Source: Thermoplasmata archaeon
Lineage (GTDB): Archaea; Thermoplasmatota; E2; DHVEG-1
Reading direction: 5' to 3'
DNA: 55,014 nucleotides
Assembly (NCBI GenBank): GCA_014894395.1
Contig: JADBLO010000032.1
Coordinates: forward strand, 1 to 55,014
Positions within the stretch are counted from its first letter, which is position 1, and each line of letters opens with the position of its first letter. Below, piece after piece: positions 1-8,621 of the stretch. The notes beneath the pieces are model-generated. The model made no database searches and had not been told where the DNA came from. It worked only from the letters and a program-made list of their open reading frames with translations. Position numbers and translations under genes: made by a program.

Positions 1-101
1 TGAAGTGCGAAATGTGTTCTAATCAAGAAAAGAACGATCACCTGCGGAAGTCAGGATATAATAGTGTATCTTCTTTGAGAAACATGGAGAGGTTCGTTTG
101 A
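1..101 (+). CDS. 3' end of a truncated small gene
   Basis: An open frame enters from the left edge and stops with TGA at 99-101. It contains a CxxC pair (KCEMC) close to the edge and no family I recognise. It is convergent with the UPF0158-like gene. It could be a short protein starting just outside the window or a chance frame. The remaining 7 bases before the next gene hold nothing. Confidence 0.25.
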   Translation, partial: KCEMCSNQEKNDHLRKSGYNSVSSLRNMERFV

Positions 102-107
102 ACCATG

Positions 108-848
108 TTAATAGTCCCAGATGATATGTTCACTCTTACATTTCGGGCATCGTGAGACTGTCAGAATGTTTGGATCTTCTCCACTCCACCAGCCATGATG
201 AGTGATATTGAATTTTTCTTTCATGATGTGTTCTGTTTCTTGTTCGATGAGTCGATTCTCCGGAGATACGTTGATCATAAATAGTCGTCGGATAAATCCT
301 TTTTCGTTGTGACAGTTCATACATCTCACAGGGCCAAAATCTTTTATTTCCTCGGTGAGACTGCTGATTTCGTCTTTTGTTAATTCTCGTATTTCTATCT
401 CTGGAATAAGGCGTTGGTTCGCTAATTCAATATTGCTGGTGCAGAGCCAGTTGATCGTTTCGTTTCTGAGATGACAGTCTTTGTAGGCAAACCATTGCGC
501 TCGAAGATCAGGGTAGTCGAAGAGCAAGTCTTTAAAGGCTCTGAATGGTTTTTTTCCTTCGAGGATTCGGTCGAATTTCTCTGTGATGGCGGTGTCCTCA
601 ATTTTTTCATAGACAAACAGTTCCATAATCAAGAAGTTGTCCCGGGGGAGTCGCGCAGGAACCATGAGGTATCGGTCGTCATCCATCTCATCAAGTTGCT
701 TCTCGTAGTCATCATCAACAGCTTCGTTAACGTAGATAATCTCGTTTTTCTGAGTATCAATAAAAAAATGGTGCATTACATCAGATTCTTCAAAGGCATC
801 TACTAACTCTTCAAAATCGATAGTGAGTTTCATCTTTTCAATCCCCAT
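108..848 (-). CDS. UPF0158-like protein with C-terminal zinc ribbon
   Basis: A 246-residue soluble protein of unknown function. The first 70 or so residues (KLTIDFEELVDAFE, then FFIDTQKNEIIYV) resemble the UPF0158 family. The C-terminal third has two CxxC pairs (CMNC near residue 176, CPKC near 237), a probable zinc ribbon. A second possible start is Met6 (position 833). It is the last gene of a three-gene minus-strand operon after the CcbP-like gene, with a 24-bp gap. UPF0158 proteins have no established reaction, so only fold similarity is claimed. The added zinc ribbon may give it a nucleic-acid or protein partner (inference). Confidence 0.7.
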   Translation of the reverse strand: MGIEKMKLTIDFEELVDAFEESDVMHHFFIDTQKNEIIYVNEAVDDDYEKQLDEMDDDRYLMVPARLPRDNFLIMELFVYEKIEDTAITEKFDRILEGKKPFRAFKDLLFDYPDLRAQWFAYKDCHLRNETINWLCTSNIELANQRLIPEIEIRELTKDEISSLTEEIKDFGPVRCMNCHNEKGFIRRLFMINVSPENRLIEQETEHIMKEKFNITHHGWWSGEDPNILTVSRCPKCKSEHIIWDY

Positions 849-872
849 ATCCGCCGTATACGTTTCTTTTTT

Positions 873-1241
873 TCATTTATTGTTCCAAAACCATTTTTTA
901 TAATCATTTATTAGCTGATAATTTCTGTGATCTGTTGTGTTACAATCGAAATCAGCAAGTGGGATTTCTACATGTTTCTTTCCAGCAACACCCTCAGCGT
1001 ATATCCCATAAAATTCGTCGATATCTTCTGATAGATGTTTAATAATTACAGGATAGGTTGTGTGATGAAGTGGACCCGTTTCTTGGTCAAATGTTCCCTG
1101 GATGGGAAACAGTAAGTTTTTCGTTAGGAACGCAAAATATTTCTCTAATACATCAGTATCTACTTCCGGGAGATTCTCCGGGAGTTGAAAGACACGAAGG
1201 ATTCGTTGTTCCCGTTCATCCCTTGATACGTTTGTATTCAT
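873..1241 (-). CDS. CcbP-like putative calcium-binding protein
   Basis: A 122-residue acidic protein. The segments YFAFLTKNLLFPIQG, a central GIYAEGV and the ending NYQLINDYKKWF match the pattern I know for the CcbP family, small calcium-binding proteins first studied in Anabaena. That family uses acidic residues on a barrel-like fold to bind calcium; here the relevant acidic positions include the stretch LADFDCNTTDHRN. It starts 12 bp after the stop of the SEC-C gene, so it is probably co-transcribed with it. Assignment is by remembered pattern, without alignment. Confidence 0.55.
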   Translation of the reverse strand: MNTNVSRDEREQRILRVFQLPENLPEVDTDVLEKYFAFLTKNLLFPIQGTFDQETGPLHHTTYPVIIKHLSEDIDEFYGIYAEGVAGKKHVEIPLADFDCNTTDHRNYQLINDYKKWFWNNK

Positions 1242-1253
1242 AGTTTACACGCC

Positions 1254-3227
1254 TCATCGATGTTCAACTGGTATCTTCCGTCCTTGACCAATCTTTTTTC
1301 GGTCTCGTTCAAGACAGCATTTCTTATACTTCTTCCCAGAACCACAGTAACAGGGATCGTTACGACCAATCTTTGAACGGAATTTCTCGTTCGAATGATT
1401 TTCTCCTTTAGAATTCCTTGATTTAAGATAGCTTTCAGGATGAATCTTCAAGTACGTTTCTGTAGTTTTGATAGGTTCTTTTGTTTCAAAATTTATATCA
1501 AACTTTTTAAGATAGTTATAATATTGAATTGCATTACTCTTTTCAGCTTGATCAATTTCCACCTTGGTAAATAATTCATTCATTGCATTATCTATTTTTT
1601 CAATTTTTGGTGATTTTGAATAGATATTTAATTTTTTTTCAACAGTTTGTTTTTTAGTTTTTAATAGCTTTTTCTTTTTCGAATCAGCATTACTTTTTTC
1701 AAGCACTTCTTCAAGGAGATTAATGACATTAATATAATCATCATAGATCGTTGTCTCGGTTGTATCAAGTGATAACTTGTTTTTTTCAGCTCGGCTATCT
1801 ATAATTTCAAGTGCATCAGTTAGATAAAACTCAGTATGCAAATAATCTTTTTTTTCCAAATAGTATTGTGCTATATCACAGGCGACATAACAATAAAAAG
1901 GATGGTTACATTTCAATTCTTTATACAATTCATTGCTTTGAGGATTGTTATGAATGATATTTCTAATGATTTCTATACCTATCCACGTTGGATGAGGTAT
2001 TTGTTTTTTAAGGTGATGTACAACCTCAAGAACATCTTTTTCAAGATTAGGATTGGTTAAAAGAGATGTTAAAAAAATATTTAATTCATAACAAGGATCC
2101 ATATCAATATCAATTGTGTTTTTCCATTCTTTTAAAAAATCTTTTTTATCAGAGAAAATATATGTTTGCAGTCTTTTAAAATAATTGGCACAAGTTTTTT
2201 CAAAAGATTCTTTTGTTATCGTATTTCTTTTATTTTTTTCATCTGAAACGAATATGAAAGCCTCATGTAATACATCGTTAAAACCCGAAATCGATAGTTC
2301 ATCAGGACAGTAGATATCCCATAATGCATATGCAGCCATCCAGATAAAATCATCATCTTTTCCGGTCATATTCGCTTGGGGATAAAAGAGTTTTTTTGCA
2401 AGATCTTCAGGTTGATTAAGTGTGTTTGCTACTTTGGTAAGCTCTATCTTATCAACAGTGACACCAAATGAATTGAGTTTATTGAGTATCTTTTTTTCAG
2501 GCCATTTCATCACTATATCTAAGTTAAGATAGTCAGGTCTTTTATTCCATTCCTCAAAATTATTTTTTATCTCTGTAAGAATTCCGAGTTTTATTATTTC
2601 ATCAAAGTCTCCCCGCTGATACTTTTGTAATTGCTCTGATGCAAATGTATATTGTGGGTTAAGCTCAAGGGCTGCCTCAAAGCATTGAACGCCAAGAACT
2701 GGTTTCCCTGAAAATAAATAAGATGACCCAGCATTACAAAAAACTCGATATATATCTTGATTCGTTGTTTTTGTTTCAAGGAGTTTTTCAAAGGTTTTTT
2801 CAAACTCTTTTGAAGCTTGAAAAAAATCTTGTTTATTCATAGTATACATAGCTTTGTGATAATAGTCAATCCATTCCATTGGTGGAAGCGTTATGTCAGT
2901 GATATATGTGGAGGATGGTTCTCCTTGTTTTTCTCGTCTTTTTAGCTCATCTGAAAAGGTTTTACCGTTAAACTTCTGCGAAGGCAAATGATGACTAAGA
3001 CCAATTATTGTTTTGATGAGATTTTCAAATAAATCCTTATCTACAAGTTTTTCCTTATCTAACAGACCAGTAAGCATTTTCACTGATGTCATAGGATCTT
3101 CATCGTTCATATCTTTCATCCATCTCTTGAGAGTGTCAACAGATACGAATGGATCAAGATTGCATTGTTGTAAAAGATCCGAAAGTCTTTTTTCAATGTC
3201 TACCAATTCATTATTTACTCCAATCAA
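1254..3227 (-). CDS. large SEC-C motif protein with TPR-like repeats
   Basis: A roughly 657-residue cytosolic protein. The last 40 residues hold a complete SEC-C zinc-binding motif (RNDPCYCGSGKKYKKCC), the module known from SecA C-termini. Residues about 130-200 look like tetratricopeptide helices (YHKAMYTMNKQDFFQASKEF and a following helical pair ending ALELNPQYTFA). The middle is helical and lysine-rich with no recognised catalytic motif. A frame extends up to a GTG at 3254, but the sequence AGAGGTGAT lies just upstream of a TTG at 3227, so I take TTG as the start. It is the first gene of an operon with the CcbP-like and UPF0158-like genes. The role is unknown; a scaffold function is inference. 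Confidence 0.7.
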   Translation of the reverse strand: MIGVNNELVDIEKRLSDLLQQCNLDPFVSVDTLKRWMKDMNDEDPMTSVKMLTGLLDKEKLVDKDLFENLIKTIIGLSHHLPSQKFNGKTFSDELKRREKQGEPSSTYITDITLPPMEWIDYYHKAMYTMNKQDFFQASKEFEKTFEKLLETKTTNQDIYRVFCNAGSSYLFSGKPVLGVQCFEAALELNPQYTFASEQLQKYQRGDFDEIIKLGILTEIKNNFEEWNKRPDYLNLDIVMKWPEKKILNKLNSFGVTVDKIELTKVANTLNQPEDLAKKLFYPQANMTGKDDDFIWMAAYALWDIYCPDELSISGFNDVLHEAFIFVSDEKNKRNTITKESFEKTCANYFKRLQTYIFSDKKDFLKEWKNTIDIDMDPCYELNIFLTSLLTNPNLEKDVLEVVHHLKKQIPHPTWIGIEIIRNIIHNNPQSNELYKELKCNHPFYCYVACDIAQYYLEKKDYLHTEFYLTDALEIIDSRAEKNKLSLDTTETTIYDDYINVINLLEEVLEKSNADSKKKKLLKTKKQTVEKKLNIYSKSPKIEKIDNAMNELFTKVEIDQAEKSNAIQYYNYLKKFDINFETKEPIKTTETYLKIHPESYLKSRNSKGENHSNEKFRSKIGRNDPCYCGSGKKYKKCCLERDRKKIGQGRKIPVEHR

Positions 3228-3332
3228 AATATCACCTCTTTTTTCGTTCTCCACAGTATTGCGGACGTCGCGACATTGCTGCTGCAGAAAACGTTTTGTT
3301 ACAAAACCTATATACTCCCTCGGATTTTAATT

Positions 3333-3660
3333 TCATTGATTCACCTCCCAATATCCACCTTTGTCAGGCTCAATTCGTCGTAACAATCCTTTATTTTTAA
3401 TTTCTCGAGATTATTTTCAACTGTTGTTGTTACTATTTTTAATGATGAAGCGATCTGAGCAATGGTCACGTACTTGTTCTGGGAAATGATCTGAAGAATT
3501 TTCTCCTCATTTTGTCCCAATTTTTCTCAGGGAACTCCTCAACATATTTTTCATACAATTCCTGTGATCGTTTCGTGTAATTTTTCCGCCCGTAGTCGAA
3601 GACAGCTTGAGGCACATCATCTTCATCTATCATCAAAATAAAAGCATACCCCCTTCTTGG
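3333..3660 (-). pseudogene. decayed wHTH/AlbA_2-type regulator fragment
   Basis: Reading the minus strand from about 3660 gives an acidic fragment (DDVPQAVFDYGRKNYTKRSQ), then a frameshift near 3535 into NEEKILQIISQNKYVTIAQI, a typical winged-helix segment, then a second shift into KGLLRRIEPDKGGYWEV and a stop at 3333-3335. That ending is characteristic of the winged helix at the C-terminus of RecG-like/AlbA_2 ATP-binding regulators. At least two frame changes and the missing N-terminal domain make it a remnant. The rest of 3228-3824 holds the promoter of the SEC-C gene (TATATAGG on the minus strand near 3312) and AT-rich DNA with no other gene. Confidence 0.55.
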
Positions 3661-3817
3661 ATCATATCGTCAATCCCTGTTATCCGGTATACAAAAGCTA
3701 CGATAAATGTTTATCGATAAAATGTGTGTGGAAAAAGGAAAAAAATAAAAGAAAGGTTTTAGAGAGTTTATCGCAAAAACCGAAACTACCGTTTTTCTGG
3801 TTTGCTTCGTGGGGAAC

Positions 3818-3824
3818 AACAGGG
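3818..3824. repeat. target-site duplication, left copy
   Basis: AACAGGG directly outside the left inverted repeat; the same seven bases lie directly outside the right one at 5368-5374. Because the inverted repeat itself begins with GGG, the direct match could be read as up to ten bases. Confidence 0.8.
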
Positions 3825-3842
3825 GGGCTTTGGGACAAAATT
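3825..3842. repeat. left terminal inverted repeat of the IS
   Basis: Eighteen bases, the exact reverse complement of 5350-5367. It lies just past the 3' end of the transposase gene. Confidence 0.9.
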
Positions 3843-3845
3843 CCT

Positions 3846-4994
3846 CTATCCCGCTGGCTCAGAAAAGACTGGTACGATACCCGCAAGATACTTCAAGTAA
3901 CAGAGGCGTTTAATGTTATGACAAACTGCTCGGAGGAAATCTTCGGTTTCTTTTCTGGGATCAAGTCGTTTCCGAAGAGGTTGTGGATTTGCTCTTGTTA
4001 TCATTGAGAAACCGGTTTCTGAGATGGAACGCATATGATATTCATTCAACCATTTCTGAGGGTCTTCAGATAATGCCCAAAGCATGTCAATCCATGCTTT
4101 CACCCCTCGGCGTTTAAGAGTGACGTTCCTCCGAGGCAGGAATCTGGGTGTAACCTTGTATTCGCTTACGATTTTGCAGATAGGTCTTGTCGCGAAAATC
4201 CTATCACCAAGAATCTGGTTCATATGTGGGTGATGCTCAATCGCTTGAGCCATCACTTCTGGGAACATACTGGTTTCTCCCACTGAGTGATCAACGGTTG
4301 ATTTCCAGCCTGCGAACAGTTTGTACCTTGTACCAATAACCGCTACTTTGTACACATAACCATGTGAAAGATCATAGGTTGATACAGGCCATCTATCATC
4401 TGATGCAGTCTCCTGTACCATGGTTTCTGATACCGTATCATTATCTCGAGTTCGTCTTCTGTTTTGACGTTCGCGATCCTCAGCATAGTTCTGCTTCATC
4501 GATGTAGGAGTTCCAGAACCATCAGCAGAAAATACTTTTTCAAGTTCACGCACAGGCTTGTTGGTTAAAGTGAATACGACAGTAAGGATTCTGTCAACAC
4601 TTTCCCGGTCGTATCCACGTTCTATCGTCTTATACGAGAACTCCTCAGTCAGACCCAATTTCTCAGAAAAGAGATAAAGAAGACCCTCAGCAACACGATT
4701 CGGTACCCCAAGGTACGATTGCAGAAGGAGCACCTTCGTGATATCTGAGGCAGACCGGGGAGGGCGCCCTGGCTGCTTAGGTCCCCCCTGAGGTAGCATT
4801 GCCTCTATGTGATCTACAGCAGAGTCTGCTAACGCACGAATCAACTCGATCATATCTGCGATTTCACGACATTGAGCAACATCATAATCGTTCCAGTTGA
4901 TTTTTCCTTTCGGCCGTCCTTCATACGGGTACTCTTTCTCTCGAACTTGAGTTATAATCTTGCGAACAAAATCTCCTCGTTGTTTGCGATTCAT
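3846..4994 (-). CDS. DDE transposase of the IS4/IS5-type superfamily
   Basis: A 382-residue transposase of usual length for the superfamily. The N-terminal part is helical with a proline/arginine linker (GRPPRSASD near residue 77). The DDE catalytic triad is visible as the Asp in FSADGSG (near 157), the Asp in ILGDRIFA (near 262) and the Glu in SISETGFSM (near 325). The C-terminal helix KETEDFLRAVCHNIKRLCYL is typical of DDE_Tnp_1-like enzymes. It cuts and inserts the element through the 18-bp inverted repeats. The frame is intact, so the element may still be active. It ends 4 bp inside the left repeat and is divergent from the passenger gene. Confidence 0.9.
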   Translation of the reverse strand: MNRKQRGDFVRKIITQVREKEYPYEGRPKGKINWNDYDVAQCREIADMIELIRALADSAVDHIEAMLPQGGPKQPGRPPRSASDITKVLLLQSYLGVPNRVAEGLLYLFSEKLGLTEEFSYKTIERGYDRESVDRILTVVFTLTNKPVRELEKVFSADGSGTPTSMKQNYAEDRERQNRRRTRDNDTVSETMVQETASDDRWPVSTYDLSHGYVYKVAVIGTRYKLFAGWKSTVDHSVGETSMFPEVMAQAIEHHPHMNQILGDRIFATRPICKIVSEYKVTPRFLPRRNVTLKRRGVKAWIDMLWALSEDPQKWLNEYHMRSISETGFSMITRANPQPLRKRLDPRKETEDFLRAVCHNIKRLCYLKYLAGIVPVFSEPAG

Positions 4995-5027
4995 CCGAAT
5001 ATGAATAGATCGACAACTATATATAGT

Positions 5028-5049
5028 TTATGTTCATTACTGAACATAA
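5028..5049. promoter_or_regulatory. palindrome between the two divergent IS genes
   Basis: TTATGTTCA and TGAACATAA form perfect 9-bp arms around a 4-base centre. A TATA-like stretch (ACTATATATAGTTTA) precedes it at about 5016-5030, and the right arm ends on the first base of the passenger start codon. The position suits an operator controlling passenger and transposase transcription; the passenger is one candidate binder (inference). Confidence 0.55.
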
Positions 5050-5351
5050 TGTATGGTTTCATCGTGATCTTTCGCCTGCCAAAAAAAACAAACAATACAA
5101 CTCTAAGTAAATTTTGCCAGAAATTTTACGGCCAAAACACCAGTTCACATAACGGAAAGTATCGATATCATCGATACGGTATCCTAGATAATGTTCCCCA
5201 TTGTAAAATCATACGAGGTGTACTCATCATCAGAACACAGGATCTCAAAAAAGTCACAGATTTTCTCCAAGAGTACGGTGCTGAAACTCACATCCGTGTT
5301 GTCAAACTAAATGAAGAGGATGTCAAAATACTCAAAGTGCCGATCAAATAA
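5049..5351 (+). CDS. IS passenger protein, conserved archaeal small protein
   Basis: A 100-residue basic protein carried inside the IS; its stop codon reaches 2 bp into the right inverted repeat. The pattern KFYGQNTSSHNGKYRYHRYG, then LDNVPHCKIIRGVLII and a closing GAETHIRVVKL resembles small uncharacterised proteins I recall in archaeal genomes, sometimes beside transposases. Its function is unknown to me. I chose the ATG at 5049 because a TATA-like box sits about 25 bp upstream, implying a leaderless transcript; in-frame ATG at 5001 would place the start before the box. No recognised catalytic motif is visible. A role in controlling transposition is inference. Confidence 0.6.
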   Translation: MYGFIVIFRLPKKTNNTTLSKFCQKFYGQNTSSHNGKYRYHRYGILDNVPHCKIIRGVLIIRTQDLKKVTDFLQEYGAETHIRVVKLNEEDVKILKVPIK

Positions 5352-5367
5352 TTTTGTCCCAAAGCCC
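5350..5367. repeat. right terminal inverted repeat of the IS
   Basis: Perfect partner of 3825-3842; overlaps the last two bases of the passenger stop codon. Confidence 0.9.
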
Positions 5368-5646
5368 AACAGGGGGGAAAAGGTATATAATCCGACGAGT
5401 CTACTAGTACACTAATTTTTTTTAAAAAGATATATAAAAAGATATATTTTAGAATAAATTTATAAGATATAAACGGGGAGATTTTAGACTTTAAAAGTAC
5501 CATTGAATCTGGTATCTTGTCTTGATGAGCGGTGGTTCTCGAACAATTTTAATATAAACTTTTTAATAAATTTAAACAAATACAAAAACTTTAAATATGG
5601 TAGAAGCTGTTTGAGGGTATATTATATATAAATAGGTAATGGTCAA
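5368..5646. other. AT-rich intergenic region with TATA box of the next gene
   Basis: No gene seen. The first seven bases are the right target duplication. The region is rich in TATA-like runs; the one at about 5620-5634 (TTATATATAAATAGG) is correctly placed for leaderless transcription of the regulator at 5647. Confidence 0.5.
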
Positions 5647-6168
5647 ATGATACGAACAAAAGTAATCAATGATTCAACTGATCTGGTCTCCATCATCAGA
5701 GCATTTGATTCACCCATCAAAAAAGAAGTGTTTATGGAGATATCGAAAGACTGGATCCCAACCAGCCTTATCCTTGATAAATTCGGTGAAGACGGCCAAG
5801 CCGCCCTTGAATTCTTCGACAAAATGAAACTCGCAGAAACCAAATGGACGACACCGGAAGACGGCATGGACGGAAGACCACAAAAGATGTATCGCTCCTT
5901 CTATTCACTCTTCAGCATCAACATCTCCTGCCCGGTCAACGAAATCAGCGAAATTTTTAATGTCTCATCGTTAAACGATAGTCAATTCAAGAAACTTGAA
6001 GAAGACATCTACGATTTCATCAGTGATACTGGGACCTTTGCCAACAAGGTCTCAGAGAACTTCAGCATCTCCAACACCGCGTTGAAAGCCTTAGTAAAAC
6101 GATCCAATAAATTTCAATACACCGGTTTAAAAATAACCAGAACCCAGCCCGGACCTGAGATTAATTAA
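5647..6168 (+). CDS. ArsR-like winged-helix transcriptional regulator
   Basis: A 173-residue protein. Residues about 10-75 fit a winged-helix domain: SIIRAFDSPIKKEVFMEI, a predicted recognition helix around LILDKFGEDGQAALEFF, then the wing KLAETKWTTPEDG. Proteins of this form (start M-RTKVIND, domain, then a conserved helical C-terminal part) are common in euryarchaea and annotated as ArsR-type or unclassified wHTH regulators. A TATA box ends about 13 bp before the ATG, so the message is probably leaderless. No metal-binding cysteine cluster is visible, so a metal sensor role is not supported. Target genes are unknown. Confidence 0.7.
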   Translation: MIRTKVINDSTDLVSIIRAFDSPIKKEVFMEISKDWIPTSLILDKFGEDGQAALEFFDKMKLAETKWTTPEDGMDGRPQKMYRSFYSLFSINISCPVNEISEIFNVSSLNDSQFKKLEEDIYDFISDTGTFANKVSENFSISNTALKALVKRSNKFQYTGLKITRTQPGPEIN

Positions 6169-6214
6169 AATTTTTTTCACAATTGTTTTAAGCTCCCGAA
6201 CTATTCAAGCTGTA

Positions 6215-6811
6215 ATGGATTATACCGTTATTATACAAGCGTTCTGGATTGTCATTCCTATCTATGTTGCGAACGCAAGCGCAGTGATCGTCGGCAGAGG
6301 AGCCCCAATTGATTTTGGGAAAACCTGGAAGGATGGACGTCGAATATTAGGTGACGGGAAAACCTGGCGAGGACTGTTTGCAGGCACCTTTCTTGGGATG
6401 ACTGCGGGGTTCGGTTTGGTGGTCGGCGCCAAATACCTCAAAACAAGTGAATATGCGTTTCTTGGTGTCACGGATTTTGAAGGATTCCCGATGATGATCC
6501 TGATTCTTTTCTCCCTGTGTTTTGGCGCGTTACTTGGAGATGTCATCGAGAGTTTCTTCAAACGACGTGTGGGCAAAGACCGCGGCCAGGACTGGATACC
6601 GTTTGACCAACTTGATTTCCTGGTAGGTGCACTTGTCTTTAGTTTCCTGATGAGTGAACTCCTCTACCTTCTAGGGTTGACATGCCATCACTGGTTTTTC
6701 CACAACATCACGATATGGCATATTCTGATACTCCTGGTTGTCACCCCTTTTATCCATATCACAGCGAACGTCCTATTCCGAAAAGCACGTAAAAAGAACA
6801 CAAAAAATTAA
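6215..6811 (+). CDS. carS: CDP-archaeol synthase
   Basis: A 198-residue integral membrane enzyme that transfers CMP from CTP to unsaturated archaetidic acid (2,3-bis-O-geranylgeranyl-glycerol phosphate), giving CDP-archaeol for polar lipid synthesis. Signatures are the early loop GAPIDFGKTWKDGRRILGDG (residues 29-48), the following GKTWRG, and the acidic/basic motif GDVIESFFKRRVGKDRG with downstream FDQLDF, all typical of CarS and distantly related to CdsA. Five or so hydrophobic segments are visible. The length is normal for the family. It lies 46 bp after the regulator gene on the same strand, so the two may share a message. Confidence 0.93.
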   Translation: MDYTVIIQAFWIVIPIYVANASAVIVGRGAPIDFGKTWKDGRRILGDGKTWRGLFAGTFLGMTAGFGLVVGAKYLKTSEYAFLGVTDFEGFPMMILILFSLCFGALLGDVIESFFKRRVGKDRGQDWIPFDQLDFLVGALVFSFLMSELLYLLGLTCHHWFFHNITIWHILILLVVTPFIHITANVLFRKARKKNTKN

Positions 6812-6856
6812 AGAGTTCGAGAAGATTCCTTTCTAGTTGATAGTTCTGGCGGGAGT

Positions 6857-7198
6857 ATGAACGAGCAAAAAACAACACAAAAAAAACAGCCTAAAAAAAA
6901 TACCACGATTACGATGAATAAGGATCTGAAGCAATGGGTTTCTGCAGAAGAACAAGCAGATATCTCAAAAACGATAAACGCGAGATTAAAGGATAAGAAA
7001 CCAAAGGGGAAATGCGACATCTGTCGGGTTCATCCGGCGAAATCCGTGTGTATCAAATGCGGGAACTCGGTGTGCAGTTCCTGTTATTTTACTATGGTTG
7101 GTTTGTGTCAAAGCTGTCTTTCAAAAGAAACTATTGAGAAATGGAAAAATAAAAAAACAGATTGGAAGAAGATCCTTGATGTTGATTGGGTTGATTAA
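6857..7198 (+). CDS. small basic zinc-finger protein
   Basis: A 113-residue protein. The first 50 residues are lysine-rich and probably disordered; residues about 53-90 hold the cysteine series CDIC, CIKC, CSSC and CQSC, a cross-brace pattern like a B-box or similar treble-clef finger binding two zinc ions. The start ATG has GGGAG 4-5 bp upstream. It follows carS by 45 bp and overlaps the 3' end of the convergent acyl-CoA synthetase gene by 4 bp. Function unknown; binding to nucleic acid or protein is the usual role of such modules. Confidence 0.7.
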   Translation: MNEQKTTQKKQPKKNTTITMNKDLKQWVSAEEQADISKTINARLKDKKPKGKCDICRVHPAKSVCIKCGNSVCSSCYFTMVGLCQSCLSKETIEKWKNKKTDWKKILDVDWVD

Positions 7199-8580
7199 TT
7201 CCCTTGCTCTCGCTTCACTCGTTCTCCTTCGAGTGATAGTGCAAGCATAGCTCGTGCTGCTCTCCATGATGACGGGTAAATGGGTACTCCCACTGCCTTC
7301 AGATCAAGGATCAAGTCTTCGAATTCTTTACCACCTACCCAGCAGCCTAGTATTGGTTTCTGGTACTCATGGTGTAGCTTCTGCTGATGAATCATTTTCA
7401 GGATGGCGCCCGCGTACTCTCGTGGTCGTGCGTACCCAGCGTGGACCGATGCAACGATGATGCCATCGATATTTTTATCCTCCAGAAGCGCAAGTGTGGA
7501 TGCCCAATAGCGATAAAAGCCCGCGTCTGCGACAAGGTCGACAGGGTTATTTGGTTTTACCAGTCCGGGAACGATTTTCTCGATTTTTTTATAGGTCTTC
7601 AGAGACAATTTTGGGACTGTCAGACCGTTTGCTTCACAGGCATCCGTAAGAAGAATCCCAAGCCCGCCACCGTTGGTGATGATGCCAATCCGATTGCCTT
7701 TCGCTGGAGGCTGCCCGGCGAGTGCACGCGCCATGTCAAATAATTCTACGACATCACGACAACGAATCCCGCCTGCTTGTTTAATCGCAGCACTATACAT
7801 CTCGTCACTTCCCGCCATTGAACCCGTGTGAGATGCGGTTGCTCGTGCACCTGCTGCGCTTCTTCCGGCTTTTACCACAAGTACAGGTTTGTCACAGGCT
7901 TTGATACTATTCATAAAGTCTCGTCCGTGTCGGATCCCTTCGATATACAGTCCAATCACTTTGGTGTCTGGGTCTTTACTGAAGTAATCCACAAGATCGG
8001 CATCATCGATGTCAAGTTTGTTTCCCACGCCGATGATCTTTGAGAGTCCGACGAACTCGTTGTTCGCCAGGTAAATCATGCCCATTCCGAGTGCACCGCT
8101 CTGACTGATGAGAGCAAGGTTTCCTTTCCGTGGCATCCCAAAGACAAAGGAGACATCCAGGTTATCGGATGCGTTCTTGTACCCCATAGTGTTCGGCCCT
8201 AAAATCCTGATTCCGGTTCCTTCCACGAGTTTTTTAATGGTTTCTTCTCCTTCGTGGTTTCCTATTTCGCTAAACCCTGAGGTGATAATAATAATCCATT
8301 TGACCTTTTTTTTCACACAATCCTTAATGATCTGTGCAACGAGTAACTCCGGTATTGAAACCATGACGAGGTCAATCGTATCGGGGATATCAGTCAGTTT
8401 CTTGTAACATTTCATTCCAAGGATTTCATCTTCGTTTGGATTCACCGGGTATAATCTGCAGGGATAATCAGAGATCAGAATGTTTTTCAACGATGCATGT
8501 CCGATTTTTGTCGGGTTTTTTGATGCACCAACGACAGCGATGCTTTTCGGATTGAAAAACGTCTCTAATGATTGTTTCAT
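7195..8580 (-). CDS. ADP-forming acyl-CoA synthetase, alpha subunit
   Basis: A 461-residue cytosolic subunit of the NDP-forming acetyl/acyl-CoA synthetase. This enzyme converts acyl-CoA, ADP and phosphate to acid, ATP and CoA, the energy-conserving last step of peptide and sugar fermentation in many archaea. The N-terminal CoA-binding Rossmann domain begins SIAVVGASKNPTKIGH. The succinyl-CoA-ligase-like domains follow; the phosphorylated histidine lies in ATASHTGSMAGSD (near residue 250). The ATP-grasp beta subunit is absent from this polypeptide and from the window. SD AGGAAG precedes the ATG. A symmetric element in the promoter may regulate it. The physiological acid is not predictable from sequence alone. 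Confidence 0.9.
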   Translation of the reverse strand: MKQSLETFFNPKSIAVVGASKNPTKIGHASLKNILISDYPCRLYPVNPNEDEILGMKCYKKLTDIPDTIDLVMVSIPELLVAQIIKDCVKKKVKWIIIITSGFSEIGNHEGEETIKKLVEGTGIRILGPNTMGYKNASDNLDVSFVFGMPRKGNLALISQSGALGMGMIYLANNEFVGLSKIIGVGNKLDIDDADLVDYFSKDPDTKVIGLYIEGIRHGRDFMNSIKACDKPVLVVKAGRSAAGARATASHTGSMAGSDEMYSAAIKQAGGIRCRDVVELFDMARALAGQPPAKGNRIGIITNGGGLGILLTDACEANGLTVPKLSLKTYKKIEKIVPGLVKPNNPVDLVADAGFYRYWASTLALLEDKNIDGIIVASVHAGYARPREYAGAILKMIHQQKLHHEYQKPILGCWVGGKEFEDLILDLKAVGVPIYPSSWRAARAMLALSLEGERVKREQGN

Positions 8581-8621
8581 AACATCTTCCTCTCTTTCTT
8601 TTTTTCAGACATTCCCTTTCG

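Larger units (their letters stand above)
3825..5367. mobile_element. complete insertion sequence, 1543 bp, with passenger gene
   Basis: The element is bounded by 18-bp perfect inverted repeats: GGGCTTTGGGACAAAATT at 3825-3842 and AATTTTGTCCCAAAGCCC at 5350-5367. It is flanked by a 7-bp direct duplication of AACAGGG. Inside are a minus-strand DDE transposase gene and a divergent plus-strand gene separated by a short palindromic promoter region. Intact ends, intact frames and an undegraded target duplication suggest recent insertion. It landed in an apparently gene-free stretch between the decayed wHTH gene and the regulator at 5647. The transposase resembles the IS4/IS5-type superfamily, but I cannot name the family without a database. 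Confidence 0.9.

Noticed and set aside
7254-8407. Several plus-strand frames opposite the acyl-CoA synthetase gene
   Set aside because: Shadow frames with no family features and no ribosome sites.
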